A stretch of DNA of 64,000 nucleotides from Macrococcus armenti (GTDB lineage Bacteria > Bacillota > Bacilli > Staphylococcales > Staphylococcaceae), in contig NZ_CP083608.1 in NCBI RefSeq assembly GCF_020097135.1, forward strand, positions 2,108,001 through 2,172,000, read 5' to 3'. The position numbers and the translations under genes were made by a program. How positions within the stretch are numbered: position 1 is the stretch's first letter; every line of letters starts with the position of its first letter. Positions 38,104-54,787 of this stretch are shown piece after piece. The notes under the pieces are model-generated. The model was not told the DNA's origin. It saw nothing but the letters and a program-made list of their open reading frames with translations, and did not search any database.

Positions 38104-38201
38104 AATGACCCACCTCGCTATACCATTTATTATAGCATAATAACATTAAAATGTAAATAAAATTTTTAATTTTATCAATTATATTTTATGTTGTCAATAT
38201 T

Positions 38202-39092
38202 TTAAATCACTAATTCGGGATATTTTTTCATGTTATTAGCAAGATTCGCATAATCATTTAAATCGAGACTCTCCCCTCGTCTCGTAGGCGCTACACCACT
38301 TGCTTCCAGCCATTCCATAATACGTTCTTTATGAACTTTACTCTCTTGGATTAAGCTCATATAATTGTTTAAAATCGTCTTTCTGCGCTGTACAAATGCG
38401 CCACGCGTTAATTTAAAGAATAACTGTTCATCCTCTACTTGTACATGTGGTTTATCAAGCGTTGTCAGCTTTACAACAAGTGAATCCACATTCGGTGGTG
38501 GCATGAACACACCTTTAGGCACGACCATTACACGTTTAACATCTGTATAGTACTGGACAGCAATCGATAATGATCCATACGCTTTCGTTGATGGTAACGC
38601 CGTTAGACGTTCTCCAACTTCCTTTTGCATCATGACTACATAACTATTAATATTTAAGTGTTGTTCCAGTAATCCCATTAATATCGGCGTCGTAATATAG
38701 TATGGTAAGTTTGCCACAACAAATACTTGATCACACTCGCTTAAATGCGCATTAATTGCTTCACTTACATTCGCTTTTAATATATCTTCGTTAATCACAG
38801 TGACATTATCATACGGGCTTAATGTTTCCCCGAGTATCGGTATTAAACGCTGATCAATTTCAAATGCCAGTACATGTTTTGCATGTTTCGCTAACTGCTC
38901 TGTTAAACTTCCCATACCTGGACCAATTTCAATAACACCAGACGTCTTATCAATACCAGCTGCATCGATAATATTTCTAATTACATTCGTATCAATTAAA
39001 AAGTTCTGACCGAGACTTTTCTTAAATTTAAATCCATATTGCTCTAATAATTGTTTCGTACGCGACGGTGTTGCAATATCGTTATATTCCAT
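38202..39092 (-). CDS. rsmA: 16S rRNA dimethyladenosine transferase RsmA (KsgA)
   Basis: RsmA dimethylates two adjacent adenines in helix 45 of 16S rRNA, a late 30S maturation check. Rossmann SAM motif [15 protein letters not shown] lies near 54-68, catalytic [11 protein letters not shown] near 128-138, and the C-terminal helical domain carries [12 protein letters not shown]. 296 residues. Its ATG overlaps the rnmV stop (TAATG). Confidence 0.96.
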   Translation of the reverse strand: MEYNDIATPSRTKQLLEQYGFKFKKSLGQNFLIDTNVIRNIIDAAGIDKTSGVIEIGPGMGSLTEQLAKHAKHVLAFEIDQRLIPILGETLSPYDNVTVINEDILKANVSEAINAHLSECDQVFVVANLPYYITTPILMGLLEQHLNINSYVVMMQKEVGERLTALPSTKAYGSLSIAVQYYTDVKRVMVVPKGVFMPPPNVDSLVVKLTTLDKPHVQVEDEQLFFKLTRGAFVQRRKTILNNYMSLIQESKVHKERIMEWLEASGVAPTRRGESLDLNDYANLANNMKKYPELVI

Positions 39093-39637
39093 TATTTCTC
39101 TCCTTTATTGTGTAATGCATCATATACATCTGCTTCTGTTATACCAAAAGCATTTAATCTATGAAATAATTGCTTACCATTGCAGTAACCAATTTTTAAG
39201 TACTTGCATACATTTTTTCGTTTTTCCTTTGCATATGGTCCGACAATTAATCCATTATCGACTAAAAATGCCTTACTGACAGTCTCATACGTATGATCAA
39301 ACGGTGTTGATACATGTATCAATGCATCCTGAATTGCTTCGATTGGAGCATGTTCTATACCGATTTTACCACGTTTATTCACAGCAACATCTGCATCGAT
39401 AAAAGCATGCTTTACATTAGGAACATAATTTTCAATCGTCTTTCTAATTTTATTTCCTGGGTAATCTGGATCAGTTAAAACGATGACCCCTCTGACATCA
39501 GCCGCATGCTTAATCGCGTCAAGTGTCGCCTCATCAATAGCCGATCCGTTCGTCTCTATCGTATCACATGTTACTGCAAGCTTGACGCGTGTCGTATCAT
39601 CTTTACCTTCAACTACAATGATTTCATTGATTTTCAT
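39092..39637 (-). CDS. rnmV: Ribonuclease M5
   Basis: RNase M5 makes the final cuts of 5S rRNA precursors; three 5S genes are in this window. It is a TOPRIM-fold protein of 181 residues: [14 protein letters not shown] (8-21) carries the catalytic glutamate, [14 protein letters not shown] (56-69) the DxD-like metal site. The C-terminal part ([18 protein letters not shown]) is RNA-binding. It pairs with rsmA, as in all Firmicutes. Confidence 0.95.
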   Translation of the reverse strand: MKINEIIVVEGKDDTTRVKLAVTCDTIETNGSAIDEATLDAIKHAADVRGVIVLTDPDYPGNKIRKTIENYVPNVKHAFIDADVAVNKRGKIGIEHAPIEAIQDALIHVSTPFDHTYETVSKAFLVDNGLIVGPYAKEKRKNVCKYLKIGYCNGKQLFHRLNAFGITEADVYDALHNKGEK

Positions 39638-39686
39638 CTACATCTTCCTTAATTCTTTAGCTTCGCACTAAATTATACTTGAAATA

Positions 39687-39716
39687 AAGAAAAAAGACCA
39701 TGTATCCATGGTCTTA
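39687..39716 (-). terminator. Terminator of metG-tatD
   Basis: Minus strand AAGACCATG-GATA-CATGGTCTT followed by TTTTCTTTATTT. Confidence 0.9.
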
Positions 39717-39724
39717 ATCTCTAT

Positions 39725-40489
39725 TTATAGGTTAAACAGTCGTTCTGCATTTTCTGTCGTTTGTCGTGCAACCGTTTCAAATGACACACCGCGTAACGCT
39801 GCTATTTCTTCAGCAACAAGCTTAACGTGCATCGGTTCATTGCGCTTTCCACGATATGGATGCGGTGTTAAGTAAGGTGCATCTGTTTCAACGAGCAGCT
39901 TATCAAGTGGTACGTGTTTGGCAACTTCTTTTGGTTGCTTTGCATTCTTAAATGTAACTGGACCACCTAATGAAATAACAAAGTTCAGCTTCAGTACTTC
40001 ATCACACGTTTCCGGGCTGCCACTAAAGCTATGCATCACACCGCCAACTTCCTGTGCATTTTCCGACTTCAGTATTTCGATAACATCCTGAGTCGCCTCA
40101 CGGTTATGAATTACAATCGGTAAATTCACTTCTTTTGCAAGTTGAATCTGGCGTTTAAACACTTTTTTCTGTACGTCTTTCGGCGATTTATCCCAATGAT
40201 AATCTAAGCCCATCTCACCAATCGCAACTATTTTAGGATGTTTACATAAATCTTTAATCCATTCATAATGTTCATCAGTGAAATCAATCGCATCAACCGG
40301 ATGCCATCCGATGACACCATAAACGAAATCATATGCATCAATGAGACGCATCGTACGCTTAATTGTTTTCTCATCAAACCCAACTACAATCATACGATCG
40401 ATGCCATTCTCACGCGCTCTATCAATAACGTCCTGTAAATCTTCGTCGTACTGGTCTGCATTCAAATGTACATGTGTATCGATTAACAC
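39725..40489 (-). CDS. tatD: TatD-family metal-dependent DNase
   Basis: A TIM-barrel metallohydrolase with nuclease activity in characterised homologues. Metal ligands: DTHVHLN at the N terminus, GEMGLDYHW near 90-98, HNREA near 126-130, HSFSG near 151-155 and ETDAPYLTP near 200-208. The likely start is GTG (giving MLIDTHVHLN, 254 residues) because AGGAG lies 8 bases ahead of it and the family begins there; an upstream frame inside metG is not used. It follows metG by ~13 bases. Confidence 0.93.
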   Translation of the reverse strand: MLIDTHVHLNADQYDEDLQDVIDRARENGIDRMIVVGFDEKTIKRTMRLIDAYDFVYGVIGWHPVDAIDFTDEHYEWIKDLCKHPKIVAIGEMGLDYHWDKSPKDVQKKVFKRQIQLAKEVNLPIVIHNREATQDVIEILKSENAQEVGGVMHSFSGSPETCDEVLKLNFVISLGGPVTFKNAKQPKEVAKHVPLDKLLVETDAPYLTPHPYRGKRNEPMHVKLVAEEIAALRGVSFETVARQTTENAERLFNL

Positions 40490-40502
40490 AATATCACTCC
40501 TA

Positions 40503-42765
<2,263 letters not shown>

Positions 42766-43044
42766 ATGAAATCTACGGGTATTGTAAGAAAAGTTGACGA
42801 ATTAGGACGTGTAGTAATTCCTATCGAATTACGTCGTATTTTAGATATCGCTGAGAAAGATGCTTTAGAAATTTACACAGATGCTGATAAAATTATTCTT
42901 AAGAAATATAAGCCAAGCATGACATGTGCTGTAACTGGTGATGTTTCTGAAGACAACTACTTATTAGCGGGTGGTAAAATCGTATTAAGTAAAGAAGGTA
43001 TTGCTCAATTACTTAAAGAAATCGAAGAAAAAGAAGGAAAGTAA
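42766..43044 (+). CDS. abrB: AbrB-family transition-state regulator
   Basis: A small DNA-binding protein of 92 residues. The N-terminal swapped-hairpin AbrB domain is nearly canonical (MKSTGIVRKVDELGRVVIPI, ELRRILDIAEKDALEIY). A Cys (MTCAVTG) lies where Bacillus AbrB has its conserved C54. The C-terminal half is a dimerisation region ending in Lys/Glu-rich sequence. GGAGG before MKSTGI fixes the start; the ATG five codons upstream is the ribosome site itself. It is one of few plus-strand genes. In this non-sporulating lineage its targets are unknown. Confidence 0.93.
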   Translation: MKSTGIVRKVDELGRVVIPIELRRILDIAEKDALEIYTDADKIILKKYKPSMTCAVTGDVSEDNYLLAGGKIVLSKEGIAQLLKEIEEKEGK

Positions 43045-43060
43045 TAACTTTTCTAATATA

Positions 43061-43095
43061 AAAGGCATCACGGATTTTGTCCGTGATGCCTTTTA
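43061..43095. terminator. Bidirectional terminator between abrB and rsmI
   Basis: AAAAGGCATCACGGA-TTTTG-TCCGTGATGCCTTTT, with T-tracts on both strands; the rsmI stop codon lies at its edge. Confidence 0.93.
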
Positions 43096-43929
43096 GCTTT
43101 CTATATGATATATTTCATACACTTCATTCTTCTTCATATCTCGATCTATTGCAGTTTGCTTAATCGCATCTTTAGAGCGCATACCTTCATCAATATAATG
43201 CACAACATGGTCATACACTGTTAGCGATGCCCACCAATGCACTTTATCCGCTTCGTCCATTGCATCAATAACAATCACAAATTCACCTTTTAAGTTGATG
43301 TCGTCTTCTAATCTATCGTATATTTCTGAAACAGATGCAGTAACAACTTGCTCAAATTTCTTTGTGAGTTCTCTTGCTACTGCCACTTTTCTATTGCGAT
43401 CAATTTCCATAATCGTTTCGATTGTATGTTTCACGCGAAACGGCGACTCATAAATAATAACTGTATGCGGTAATGTCATTAGTGATTCCAGACGCGCTTT
43501 CTTCTCTTTATCCTTTCTAGGCAAAAAGCCATCAAATAAAAATGAATACGATGCAATGCCGCTTGTCATCAAGGCTGAAAGTGCTGCATTTGGTCCTGGA
43601 ATCGTTTCAACGTTTATACCTTTGTTGCGACATTCTACAACGAGTTCGAATCCCGGATCACTAATGAGTGGTAATCCTGCATCTGATACGAGTGCAATCG
43701 TATGGCCACCTTCAAGATCATTTATTAATTGCGCTGTAACTTTATCTTTATTATGTTCATGATAGCTTTTTAATGGTGTTGCTATTTCATAATGCATCGT
43801 TAGCTTCTTCGTAACACGTGTATCTTCACAATAAATAAAGTCTGCTTCTTTTAACGTTCTAATTGCACGAAACGTAATATCTTCTAAATTACCGATTGGG
43901 GTTCCTACTAAATATAACGTACCTGTCAT
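43093..43929 (-). CDS. rsmI: 16S rRNA (cytidine-2'-O)-methyltransferase RsmI
   Basis: RsmI methylates the 2'-O of C1402 in 16S rRNA. It is a tetrapyrrole-methylase-fold (SPOUT-unrelated) enzyme, 278 residues: [20 protein letters not shown] at the start, [10 protein letters not shown] near 34-43, [19 protein letters not shown] near 79-97, and the family's [14 protein letters not shown]. Its start overlaps the GIY-YIG gene by 4 bases (ATGA). Confidence 0.95.
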   Translation of the reverse strand: MTGTLYLVGTPIGNLEDITFRAIRTLKEADFIYCEDTRVTKKLTMHYEIATPLKSYHEHNKDKVTAQLINDLEGGHTIALVSDAGLPLISDPGFELVVECRNKGINVETIPGPNAALSALMTSGIASYSFLFDGFLPRKDKEKKARLESLMTLPHTVIIYESPFRVKHTIETIMEIDRNRKVAVARELTKKFEQVVTASVSEIYDRLEDDINLKGEFVIVIDAMDEADKVHWWASLTVYDHVVHYIDEGMRSKDAIKQTAIDRDMKKNEVYEIYHIES

Positions 43930-44180
43930 TCGATCTCTCCTTTAATAAGCTTTAGTTTCTGTGCTCTCGTCAATTGTTTAATCGCGTATTCTCTCTGCAT
44001 CGCTGCACGTTTTGTCTCAAAGTGTTCCTCGTAAACACGATGTACTGGTAAACGTACACGCGTATACTTTGCTCCCTTTCCTTCGTTATGCGCTGCAAGT
44101 CTTCTATCTAGATGTGTTGTATACCCCGTATATAGCGTATCGTCTGCACACTTTAATATGTAAACATAATGATTATCCAT
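43926..44180 (-). CDS. yazA: GIY-YIG domain protein (YazA type)
   Basis: An 84-residue single-domain protein of the GIY-YIG nuclease family (UPF0213 group): [20 protein letters not shown] includes the paired YVYIL and YTGYT tyrosine motifs; [16 protein letters not shown] holds the conserved arginine, and a Glu follows in YEEHFETK. Function is not established; homologues are suspected in DNA or RNA cleavage. The ATG after GAGG is chosen over one that overlaps that site. It overlaps trmN6 by 8 bases and rsmI by 4. Confidence 0.88.
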   Translation of the reverse strand: MDNHYVYILKCADDTLYTGYTTHLDRRLAAHNEGKGAKYTRVRLPVHRVYEEHFETKRAAMQREYAIKQLTRAQKLKLIKGEIE

Positions 44181-44901
44181 AATAAACCTCATTCATACTT
44201 TCTGAATATGTATCATCTTCATTATAGATATAAAATGGCTGACTAATCTTCATATCCGGTTTCCCACCTTTAATACCTTCAACAACAATTGTTATCGCCT
44301 GTGGCTTAGATTGCTTTGAATATATCGGAATTAATCTTTTCGGTTCAACACCGTTTAATCTCATATCTATCAATACATCCGCAAGACGATCTGCTCTTTG
44401 TACGACTACAAGTTTCCCACCTTGTTTCAGCAAATGATTTGATGCCTTAACACAATCAGAGAAACTACACATTACTTCATGGCGTGCAATGCGATGTGCC
44501 TCCTTTATATGCTGAAATGTTTGATTTTCCCTAAAATAAGGTGGATTGCATGTAACGATATCAAATTGACTCGGGGTAAATATACTTTGCACATCTTTTA
44601 AGTCCATATGATGCATCGTAATATGGTCTTCTAATTTGTTATGCTGAATCGTTCTCGACGCCATATCAACTAAAGCTTCCTGAATTTCTATTGCTTCTAT
44701 ATGCATCTGTGTGCGATGCGTAAGCAATAACGGAATAATACCGTTACCCGAACACAAATCCATAATTTTATCTTTTGGACGTAATTTTGTAAAATGAGCG
44801 AGCAGTAGCGCATCTGTTGAAAACGAAAAAACGTCATCGTTTTGTATTATGTATAATTTCTCTTTAATTAGCTGGTCAAATCTTTCATTTGCTTTTAACA
44901 T
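44173..44901 (-). CDS. trmN6: tRNA1(Val) (adenine37-N6)-methyltransferase-like protein (YabB)
   Basis: A SAM-dependent methyltransferase of 242 residues. SAM motif [13 protein letters not shown] lies near 49-61, the adenine-N6 motif NPPYFRE near 119-125. The family (YfiC in E. coli) methylates A37 of tRNA-Val. In Firmicutes it is called YabB and is always beside the GIY-YIG gene and rsmI, as here. Substrate assignment is by family only. Confidence 0.88.
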   Translation of the reverse strand: MLKANERFDQLIKEKLYIIQNDDVFSFSTDALLLAHFTKLRPKDKIMDLCSGNGIIPLLLTHRTQMHIEAIEIQEALVDMASRTIQHNKLEDHITMHHMDLKDVQSIFTPSQFDIVTCNPPYFRENQTFQHIKEAHRIARHEVMCSFSDCVKASNHLLKQGGKLVVVQRADRLADVLIDMRLNGVEPKRLIPIYSKQSKPQAITIVVEGIKGGKPDMKISQPFYIYNEDDTYSESMNEVYYG

Positions 44902-44914
44902 AAGTACCCTCCAA

Positions 44915-44940
44915 TAAAAAAAGGCTTTACGCCTTTTTTT
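44915..44940 (-). terminator. Hairpin between yabA and trmN6
   Basis: Minus strand AAAAAAGGC-GTAAA-GCCTTTTTTT. Short but with an 8-base T-run, so it likely ends part of the tmk...yabA transcript. Confidence 0.8.
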
Positions 44941-45274
44941 ATTTCTTATCCGATAATAAATTTAAGCAGAATATACAGCCTTCCCCACCGCGATGCTTTC
45001 CGAATAAATCTGTTGGACAAATATGAAATCCTTCTGCATATAACATCGCAAGATTGTCTTTACTTTGAAGCACTGTACTTTTCTTCGGTGCTTTAGCTTC
45101 TTCTTTTTTCGGCTCATTAATAAACATCTGCATGTTCTCAATTTCTAAATTTAACGTCACGTTCTCTTCAACAAGCGCTACAACCATATTTTTAAGCTGG
45201 TCGTAACTTTCATTGATTTGTTTAATGTCTTTTTCAAGTTGCGAAAGTTGCTTCAACATTTCGTCTCGATTCAC
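44939..45274 (-). CDS. yabA: Replication initiation control protein YabA
   Basis: YabA links DnaA to the sliding clamp and limits initiation. It is an N-terminal coiled coil (about 1-55, which forms the tetramer), a linker, then a small zinc domain with His84, Cys86, Cys100 and Cys103 (FHICPTDLFG, GEGCIFCLNL). 111 residues. The likely start is GTG with AGGGGG nine bases upstream. It follows ricT by ~11 bases. Confidence 0.93.
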   Translation of the reverse strand: MNRDEMLKQLSQLEKDIKQINESYDQLKNMVVALVEENVTLNLEIENMQMFINEPKKEEAKAPKKSTVLQSKDNLAMLYAEGFHICPTDLFGKHRGGEGCIFCLNLLSDKK

Positions 45275-45285
45275 GTATAATCCCC

Positions 45286-46086
45286 CTAAATCTCTATTTC
45301 ATCAATATGAAATTCAATTGGCGCTTCCATTTCAGGAACTTTAACCTGCATCGTAACGTCCAGTATATTTAATCCGATTACTTTTCCTTTACCATGAGGT
45401 GTATCAATCATAGTACCGATATCAGGCAGCTTTTTACGCGTTTCTTCATAGTAATCATTCTCGTATTTCAGACAGCACATTAATCTTCCGCACGCACCTG
45501 AAATTTTAGTAGGATTTAATGATAGATTCTGGTCTTTAGCCATCTTTATAGAAACTGGTTCAAAGTCTCCAAGATAAGTAGCACAGCATAGGCTTCTTCC
45601 GCAAGGTCCTATACCACCAAGAATCTTCGCTTCATCTCTGACACCAATTTGTCTTAATTCAATTCTCGTCTTTAAATCGAACGCTAAACTCTTAACAAGT
45701 TCACGGAAATCTACACGCTCACTTGCAGTAAAGTTAAAGATTATTTTACCTTTATCCAGCGTATATTGTGCATTTACTAAACGCATATCTAATTCATGGT
45801 TATGAATATGTTTTTTACAGATTTCAAGCGCTTTATCTGCATCTATCATATTCTGCTCATACTTTATTAAATCTTCTTCTGTTGCTCTTCTATGGATAGC
45901 CGGTACAGGTGTTACGACTTCATCATCATTTACCGTTTTGTTCGGTATTATGACACGTGCTAATTCCATACCACGTTTCTTATGATTAATGACGACAAAT
46001 TCATTTCTGTAAAATTGCTCTTTCCCGGGACTATAATATTCAGTTCGTCCTGCTTTTTGAAACTTAACTCCTATAACTTCAATCAT
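45286..46086 (-). CDS. ricT: PSP1-domain protein RicT (YaaT)
   Basis: RicT forms the Y-complex with RicA and RicF; in Bacillus it guides RNase Y maturation of operon transcripts and carries Fe-S clusters. Six cysteines in the typical GPCGRSLCC (161-168) and GACGRLMCC (198-205) motifs are present, within the PSP1 domain. 266 residues. Its start overlaps the holB stop by 4 bases (ATGA). RicA/RicF partners are not in this window. Confidence 0.93.
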   Translation of the reverse strand: MIEVIGVKFQKAGRTEYYSPGKEQFYRNEFVVINHKKRGMELARVIIPNKTVNDDEVVTPVPAIHRRATEEDLIKYEQNMIDADKALEICKKHIHNHELDMRLVNAQYTLDKGKIIFNFTASERVDFRELVKSLAFDLKTRIELRQIGVRDEAKILGGIGPCGRSLCCATYLGDFEPVSIKMAKDQNLSLNPTKISGACGRLMCCLKYENDYYEETRKKLPDIGTMIDTPHGKGKVIGLNILDVTMQVKVPEMEAPIEFHIDEIEI

Positions 46087-47006
46087 TTTTTAACCTCACC
46101 TACGATTCTGATCGCCAATTGTTCATATACTAATGTTGCGTTTACGTATTGTAATAACTTTTGTTTACTCTTTAATGTCATATCTATCATATTAACTGTT
46201 TGTTCAACAGAGAATTTCTGGCTTAAACTTCTTAAATTTGCTTCATAGTCCGGAAAACTACTTACAGTTTGCTCATTGATCTGCATATAAAGCATATCTT
46301 GTAAAAATAGTTGTACCATATCGATTACAATTTGCTGACTTGCGCGATCATCAAGCAATGACTGCAGGCTTGTAATGTTAATTAAACCTATCATATCACC
46401 ATTTAACAATGTCTGTAGCCATTTTACTACTTGTGTTCTTATTTCTGCAAAGTTTTTTTCATTAAACCATGTTTTTGCCTCTTCTTCACTCACAGATAAC
46501 TTTGCTAATGTCATCAAAATTGGCGCCGGTACTTCACCACTCAACGATAATGTAATATCGTGGTCATGACGTACTAATATATGCTGACATCTCGAGTGAA
46601 TTGTAGGTAATATTTCATTAGGTGCTGTTGTTAATAATATTGCAATTGTATTTTCCGGTGGCTCTTCAAGAAACTTGAGTATGCTGTTTTCACCTTGTGT
46701 TGTTACTTTATCAAAATCAACAATAATATACACTTTATAAATGCCTTCAATCGGTTTTTGATGCATTCGGTGAAGGACATCTTCTATCATTTCTTTTTTT
46801 ATCGTCGCCTCGTCTGTTTCTAATAATAAATAATCAGAATGATTTCGCTCTTCTATTCTTAAACGGCACGTCTCATTATCACCACAAATAATTGAGGAAG
46901 CGAAATGAATGGCTTCATCTTTCAGTGCTTGTTTATTATTCCCTTCGAATAAATAGGCATGACTCAGCTTCTTATTTTTAATTGCTTGTACTAATTGCTG
47001 CTGCAT
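46083..47006 (-). CDS. holB: DNA polymerase III subunit delta prime
   Basis: HolB is the stator of the clamp loader and works with DnaX, encoded ~14 kb away here. It is an AAA+ fold of 307 residues with a degenerate P-loop (EGNNKQALKD at 21-30, not GxxGxGK), as is normal for delta prime. The sensor and arginine-finger region LLTTAPNEILPTIHSRCQH (SRC motif) is present. AAGGAG precedes the ATG. Confidence 0.93.
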   Translation of the reverse strand: MQQQLVQAIKNKKLSHAYLFEGNNKQALKDEAIHFASSIICGDNETCRLRIEERNHSDYLLLETDEATIKKEMIEDVLHRMHQKPIEGIYKVYIIVDFDKVTTQGENSILKFLEEPPENTIAILLTTAPNEILPTIHSRCQHILVRHDHDITLSLSGEVPAPILMTLAKLSVSEEEAKTWFNEKNFAEIRTQVVKWLQTLLNGDMIGLINITSLQSLLDDRASQQIVIDMVQLFLQDMLYMQINEQTVSSFPDYEANLRSLSQKFSVEQTVNMIDMTLKSKQKLLQYVNATLVYEQLAIRIVGEVKK

Positions 47007-47030
47007 CTTAAACTCCTTTTTACACGTATT

Positions 47031-47053
47031 GAAAAAGCCGCTTAAAGCAGCTT
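47031..47053 (-). terminator. Terminator after darA
   Basis: Minus strand AAGCTGC-TTTAA-GCGGCTT followed by TTTC; weak T-run, probably partial. Confidence 0.65.
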
Positions 47054-47056
47054 TGA

Positions 47057-47407
<351 letters not shown>

Positions 47408-47419
47408 TTATATCATAAA

Positions 47420-48034
47420 TTAATTCAATAACTGATTAATCCATTTCATGCTTTCTTCCACAACCTTATCAACAGATTGCTCAGCATCTACAACTTTTAT
47501 TCGTTCAGGAAATGCCTGGGCAAGTTTATCGTATCCTGCTACAACATTTTTATGAAAACAAATCGATTCTTTGTCTAAACGATTTGTTTCACGTGAATTA
47601 TCTTTAATTCGTTGTAGCCCAGTATGCGCACTGACTTTAAGATATAATGTTAAATCCGGATATTTACCTTCGATTGCAAACTCATTAATAGTACGAATTT
47701 CATCCATTCCAATACCTCGCGCATAGCCTTGATATGCTAGAGAACTATCTATAAAACGATCACAAATTACAATTTCCCCACGCTTTAGAGCAGGTAACAC
47801 TTTCTCAACGAGATGCTGTCTTCTACTTGCAGCAAACAATAGTGCCTCTGTGCGGTAGTCCATTGCATTAGCCTCATCAAGCAATATCGTTCTTATATCT
47901 TCGCTTATTTTTATACCACCCGGCTCTCTCGTCGTTACAACCACTTTATGTTTCTGTAATTGTTCCGTAATCGCTTTAATTACCGTAGTTTTACCAGAAC
48001 CTTCCGGCCCCTCTATCGTTATAAAGTAAGACAT
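47420..48034 (-). CDS. tmk: Thymidylate kinase
   Basis: Tmk phosphorylates dTMP to dTDP. P-loop GPEGSGKTT lies at 10-18, the DR(F/Y) motif CDRFIDSSLAYQG near 91-103, and the lid region follows. 204 residues. The ATG preceded by GGAG and giving MSYFITIEG is used, not the upstream in-frame start inside the decarboxylase gene. It sits 13 bases after the decarboxylase stop. Confidence 0.95.
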   Translation of the reverse strand: MSYFITIEGPEGSGKTTVIKAITEQLQKHKVVVTTREPGGIKISEDIRTILLDEANAMDYRTEALLFAASRRQHLVEKVLPALKRGEIVICDRFIDSSLAYQGYARGIGMDEIRTINEFAIEGKYPDLTLYLKVSAHTGLQRIKDNSRETNRLDKESICFHKNVVAGYDKLAQAFPERIKVVDAEQSVDKVVEESMKWINQLLN

Positions 48035-48047
48035 ATTTATCTCCAAT

Positions 48048-49418
48048 CTATTCATATACTCTTATTGCGTCATTATAAACGCCATGTATTTTACCACCAT
48101 CTTTAATATACTGCATAAGCGATGTGATGATTACATCCGTAATCACTTCTCCTTGCAGCACGTAAGGTATTCCTGGCGGATACGGAACTATTGGTTGGGC
48201 TGCACGATATCCCTCACAATGGCGTAAAGAACGCCATATAGTATCCTGATGTGCATATTCTATATCCATAAAACCGTGTTCCGTATTTTTTAATAATAGG
48301 TCACCATTAGAACTTACAAATTCTGAATGAGGTAGCTGCATGCTATCCACTCTTTTTAATAAATCATCAAATGGATATCTATCCCCATTATGCCATAATG
48401 GAAGAACAAGTAGGACAAATTTTTCATTGCTCAGTTCGGTATATATACCATGTTCACATAATCGCTCTGATAATTGAAATCCTGTATCATTTTCACTGTA
48501 AACGACTAACTTTAACGGGTCATCAACAACAGACACATCTAAGTTTTTTTCCTTGAGCTTTTCAATTAGTTGTGCACGTTGATAAAAAAATACTTTATCT
48601 TCATACGTTTTATAAAAGTATTGTGCATGCTCTAATCCGAGCATTAATAAATATGATGGACTAGATGACTGCAATATTGATAACATGCGTAATATCGCAT
48701 CCTTGTACTTGTTATCTTCCTTAATGTGTATTACCGAACTCATCGTAAAAGCTGGCAATGTTTTATGATAAGACTGGATGACAACATCCGCACCAAACTG
48801 TAAACTCGATTCAGGAAATTGTGGCGTAATATCAAAATGCGCTCCGTGCGCTTCGTCAATGATAGTAATTATATTTCTTTCTCGAAAAAAATTTATTATC
48901 TCTTCTATATTGTATGTTTCACCATAATAATTCGGGTACGTAAGCACTGCGACATGAATGTCTTTAAGTATTGTTTCATCAATTTTCAGCAAATCTATAC
49001 TTGAATATTCATGCGTAATATTCGAAACTTTAGTAGGCAATATATATGCGTTTACGCCCGCAACTTGTATCGCATTGATAATGGACTTATGCGCGTTACG
49101 CATAACAGCAATCGGATAACCTCCTAACTGTCTATGATTAAAAATTCCTAATATAGATGATACAATTCCACTCGTTGTACCCCCAACTAAAAACTTAGAT
49201 ATATACGATACATGCCGTGATAATTGGTATTGACTATCCTTAATAATTGTTTCGGGGTGATGATAGTCATCCATACCTTCTATTTCTGTAACGTCATAAC
49301 AAAAATCAAGCTTATCCAGGCGACCGATAGTATTATAATGATGCCCCGGTACGTGCAAAGAAATAGGCTGCCTATTAAAATGATTTTTCATATGTGCTAA
49401 TATCGGTTTATTGTTCAT
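48048..49418 (-). CDS. Orn/Lys/Arg decarboxylase-family PLP protein (YaaO type)
   Basis: A fold-type I PLP enzyme of 456 residues, of the short YaaO/SpeA-like group (the E. coli inducible enzymes have ~715). HVPGHHYN opens the catalytic domain (19-26), DEAHGAHF near 192-199 holds the PLP-contacting Asp, and Lys at about 219 in SYHKTLPAF should bind PLP. A C-terminal domain contains PYPPGIPYVLQGE, typical of the family. It could decarboxylate lysine or arginine; the substrate cannot be determined. It is the first gene of the tmk run and lies next to the rRNA operon, as in S. aureus. Confidence 0.88.
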   Translation of the reverse strand: MNNKPILAHMKNHFNRQPISLHVPGHHYNTIGRLDKLDFCYDVTEIEGMDDYHHPETIIKDSQYQLSRHVSYISKFLVGGTTSGIVSSILGIFNHRQLGGYPIAVMRNAHKSIINAIQVAGVNAYILPTKVSNITHEYSSIDLLKIDETILKDIHVAVLTYPNYYGETYNIEEIINFFRERNIITIIDEAHGAHFDITPQFPESSLQFGADVVIQSYHKTLPAFTMSSVIHIKEDNKYKDAILRMLSILQSSSPSYLLMLGLEHAQYFYKTYEDKVFFYQRAQLIEKLKEKNLDVSVVDDPLKLVVYSENDTGFQLSERLCEHGIYTELSNEKFVLLVLPLWHNGDRYPFDDLLKRVDSMQLPHSEFVSSNGDLLLKNTEHGFMDIEYAHQDTIWRSLRHCEGYRAAQPIVPYPPGIPYVLQGEVITDVIITSLMQYIKDGGKIHGVYNDAIRVYE

Positions 49419-49469
49419 TGTATTACCTCAGATCATTGTTTATATCATTATTATATAAAAAAGAAAGCG

Positions 49470-49505
49470 AGTGGTCGAAATAAGAACATATCGATCACTC
49501 ACTAT
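49470..49505 (-). terminator. Second hairpin after the second rRNA operon
   Basis: Minus strand GAGTGATCGA pairs with TCGACCACTC, followed by GCTTTCTTTTTTATA. It lies between the 5S-proximal terminator and the decarboxylase gene. Confidence 0.65.
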
Positions 49506-49532
49506 TATATTTTTAGCCCATTAAAAAAGTAC

Positions 49533-49560
49533 AAAAAAAAGAGACCTAACAGGTCCCTCA
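49533..49560 (-). terminator. Terminator of the second rRNA operon
   Basis: The same GAGGGACC-TGTTA-GGTCTCTT hairpin with a longer T-run as in the first operon. Confidence 0.88.
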
Positions 49561-49589
49561 AAGTGCGGCTCATCGCATCCATTTTTATT

Positions 49590-49704
49590 GCCCGGCAACG
49601 TCCTACTCTCGCGGATCGTAAGACCAACTACCATCGGCGCTAGAGAGCTTAACTTCTGTGTTCGGTATGGGAACAGGTGTGACCTCTCTGCCATCGTCAC
49701 CAGA
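49590..49704 (-). rRNA. rrf: 5S ribosomal RNA (second rRNA operon)
   Basis: 115 bases, the same sequence as the two other copies. It lies ~97 bases after 23S. Confidence 0.95.
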
Positions 49705-49801
49705 CAAATGAAAGATAAATAAATTATACTTTCAAAACTAGATAAAGTAAGTAAGATATATTAAGTTTTACTCGGCAATTCCGAATAAAAAATCTTTAAA
49801 A

Positions 49802-52726
<2,925 letters not shown>

Positions 52727-52938
52727 TGTTATTAATATTGTGATGTCTGCATAATGCAGACGCGCGATTTTTTCAAGAATTCAAATATGAACTCACTCGG
52801 TTTTGCTTGGTAAAATCTTTTTTATATCTTCTTACTTTATCTAGTTTTCAAAGTACAATCTGAATGTATAAACATTCAAAACTGAATACAATATGTCTCC
52901 GTTATTCCTACAAACCTGATGGTTTGTTTCCGTATTAT

Positions 52939-54497
<1,559 letters not shown>

Positions 54498-54633
54498 TAG
54501 ATTGCTTGATAAAGCTCTTTGATTGCTTGAGGCAATCACTCTTGGGAGTGAACTTAATCACTCAAATTATTGGAATTAACGTTGACATATTGTCATTCAG
54601 TTTTCAATGTTCATTTCTGTCTCACAAGATTTA

Positions 54634-54662
54634 ATTATACGCTCTTTCATTTCCAAAGTCAA
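54634..54662 (-). promoter_or_regulatory. Promoter of the second rRNA operon
   Basis: Minus strand TTGACT (54657-54662), 17 bases, TATAAT (54634-54639), with an A/T-rich upstream stretch (54664-54700). The leader to 16S is ~135 bases. Confidence 0.88.
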
Positions 54663-54705
54663 CAACTTTTTTGAAAAAGTTTTTTGTTTTCTTTTTTAAT
54701 GTTTG

Positions 54706-54756
54706 AACCCTGTATTTCATATCTCTGTCGGACAAGATATAACTATACAGGGTTTT
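54706..54756. terminator. Long hairpin between the rRNA promoter and the patatin gene
   Basis: AACCCTGTAT and its complement, with an inner ATATCT/AGATAT pairing. The T-run (TTTTT) is on the plus-strand side only, so as an intrinsic terminator it best fits plus-strand transcription, although the gene ending here (patatin) is on the minus strand. Its role is uncertain; it may still help stop patatin transcripts before the rRNA promoter. Confidence 0.45.
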
Positions 54757-54787
54757 TAAACATCTCACAAGCATAAAATTTACACTT

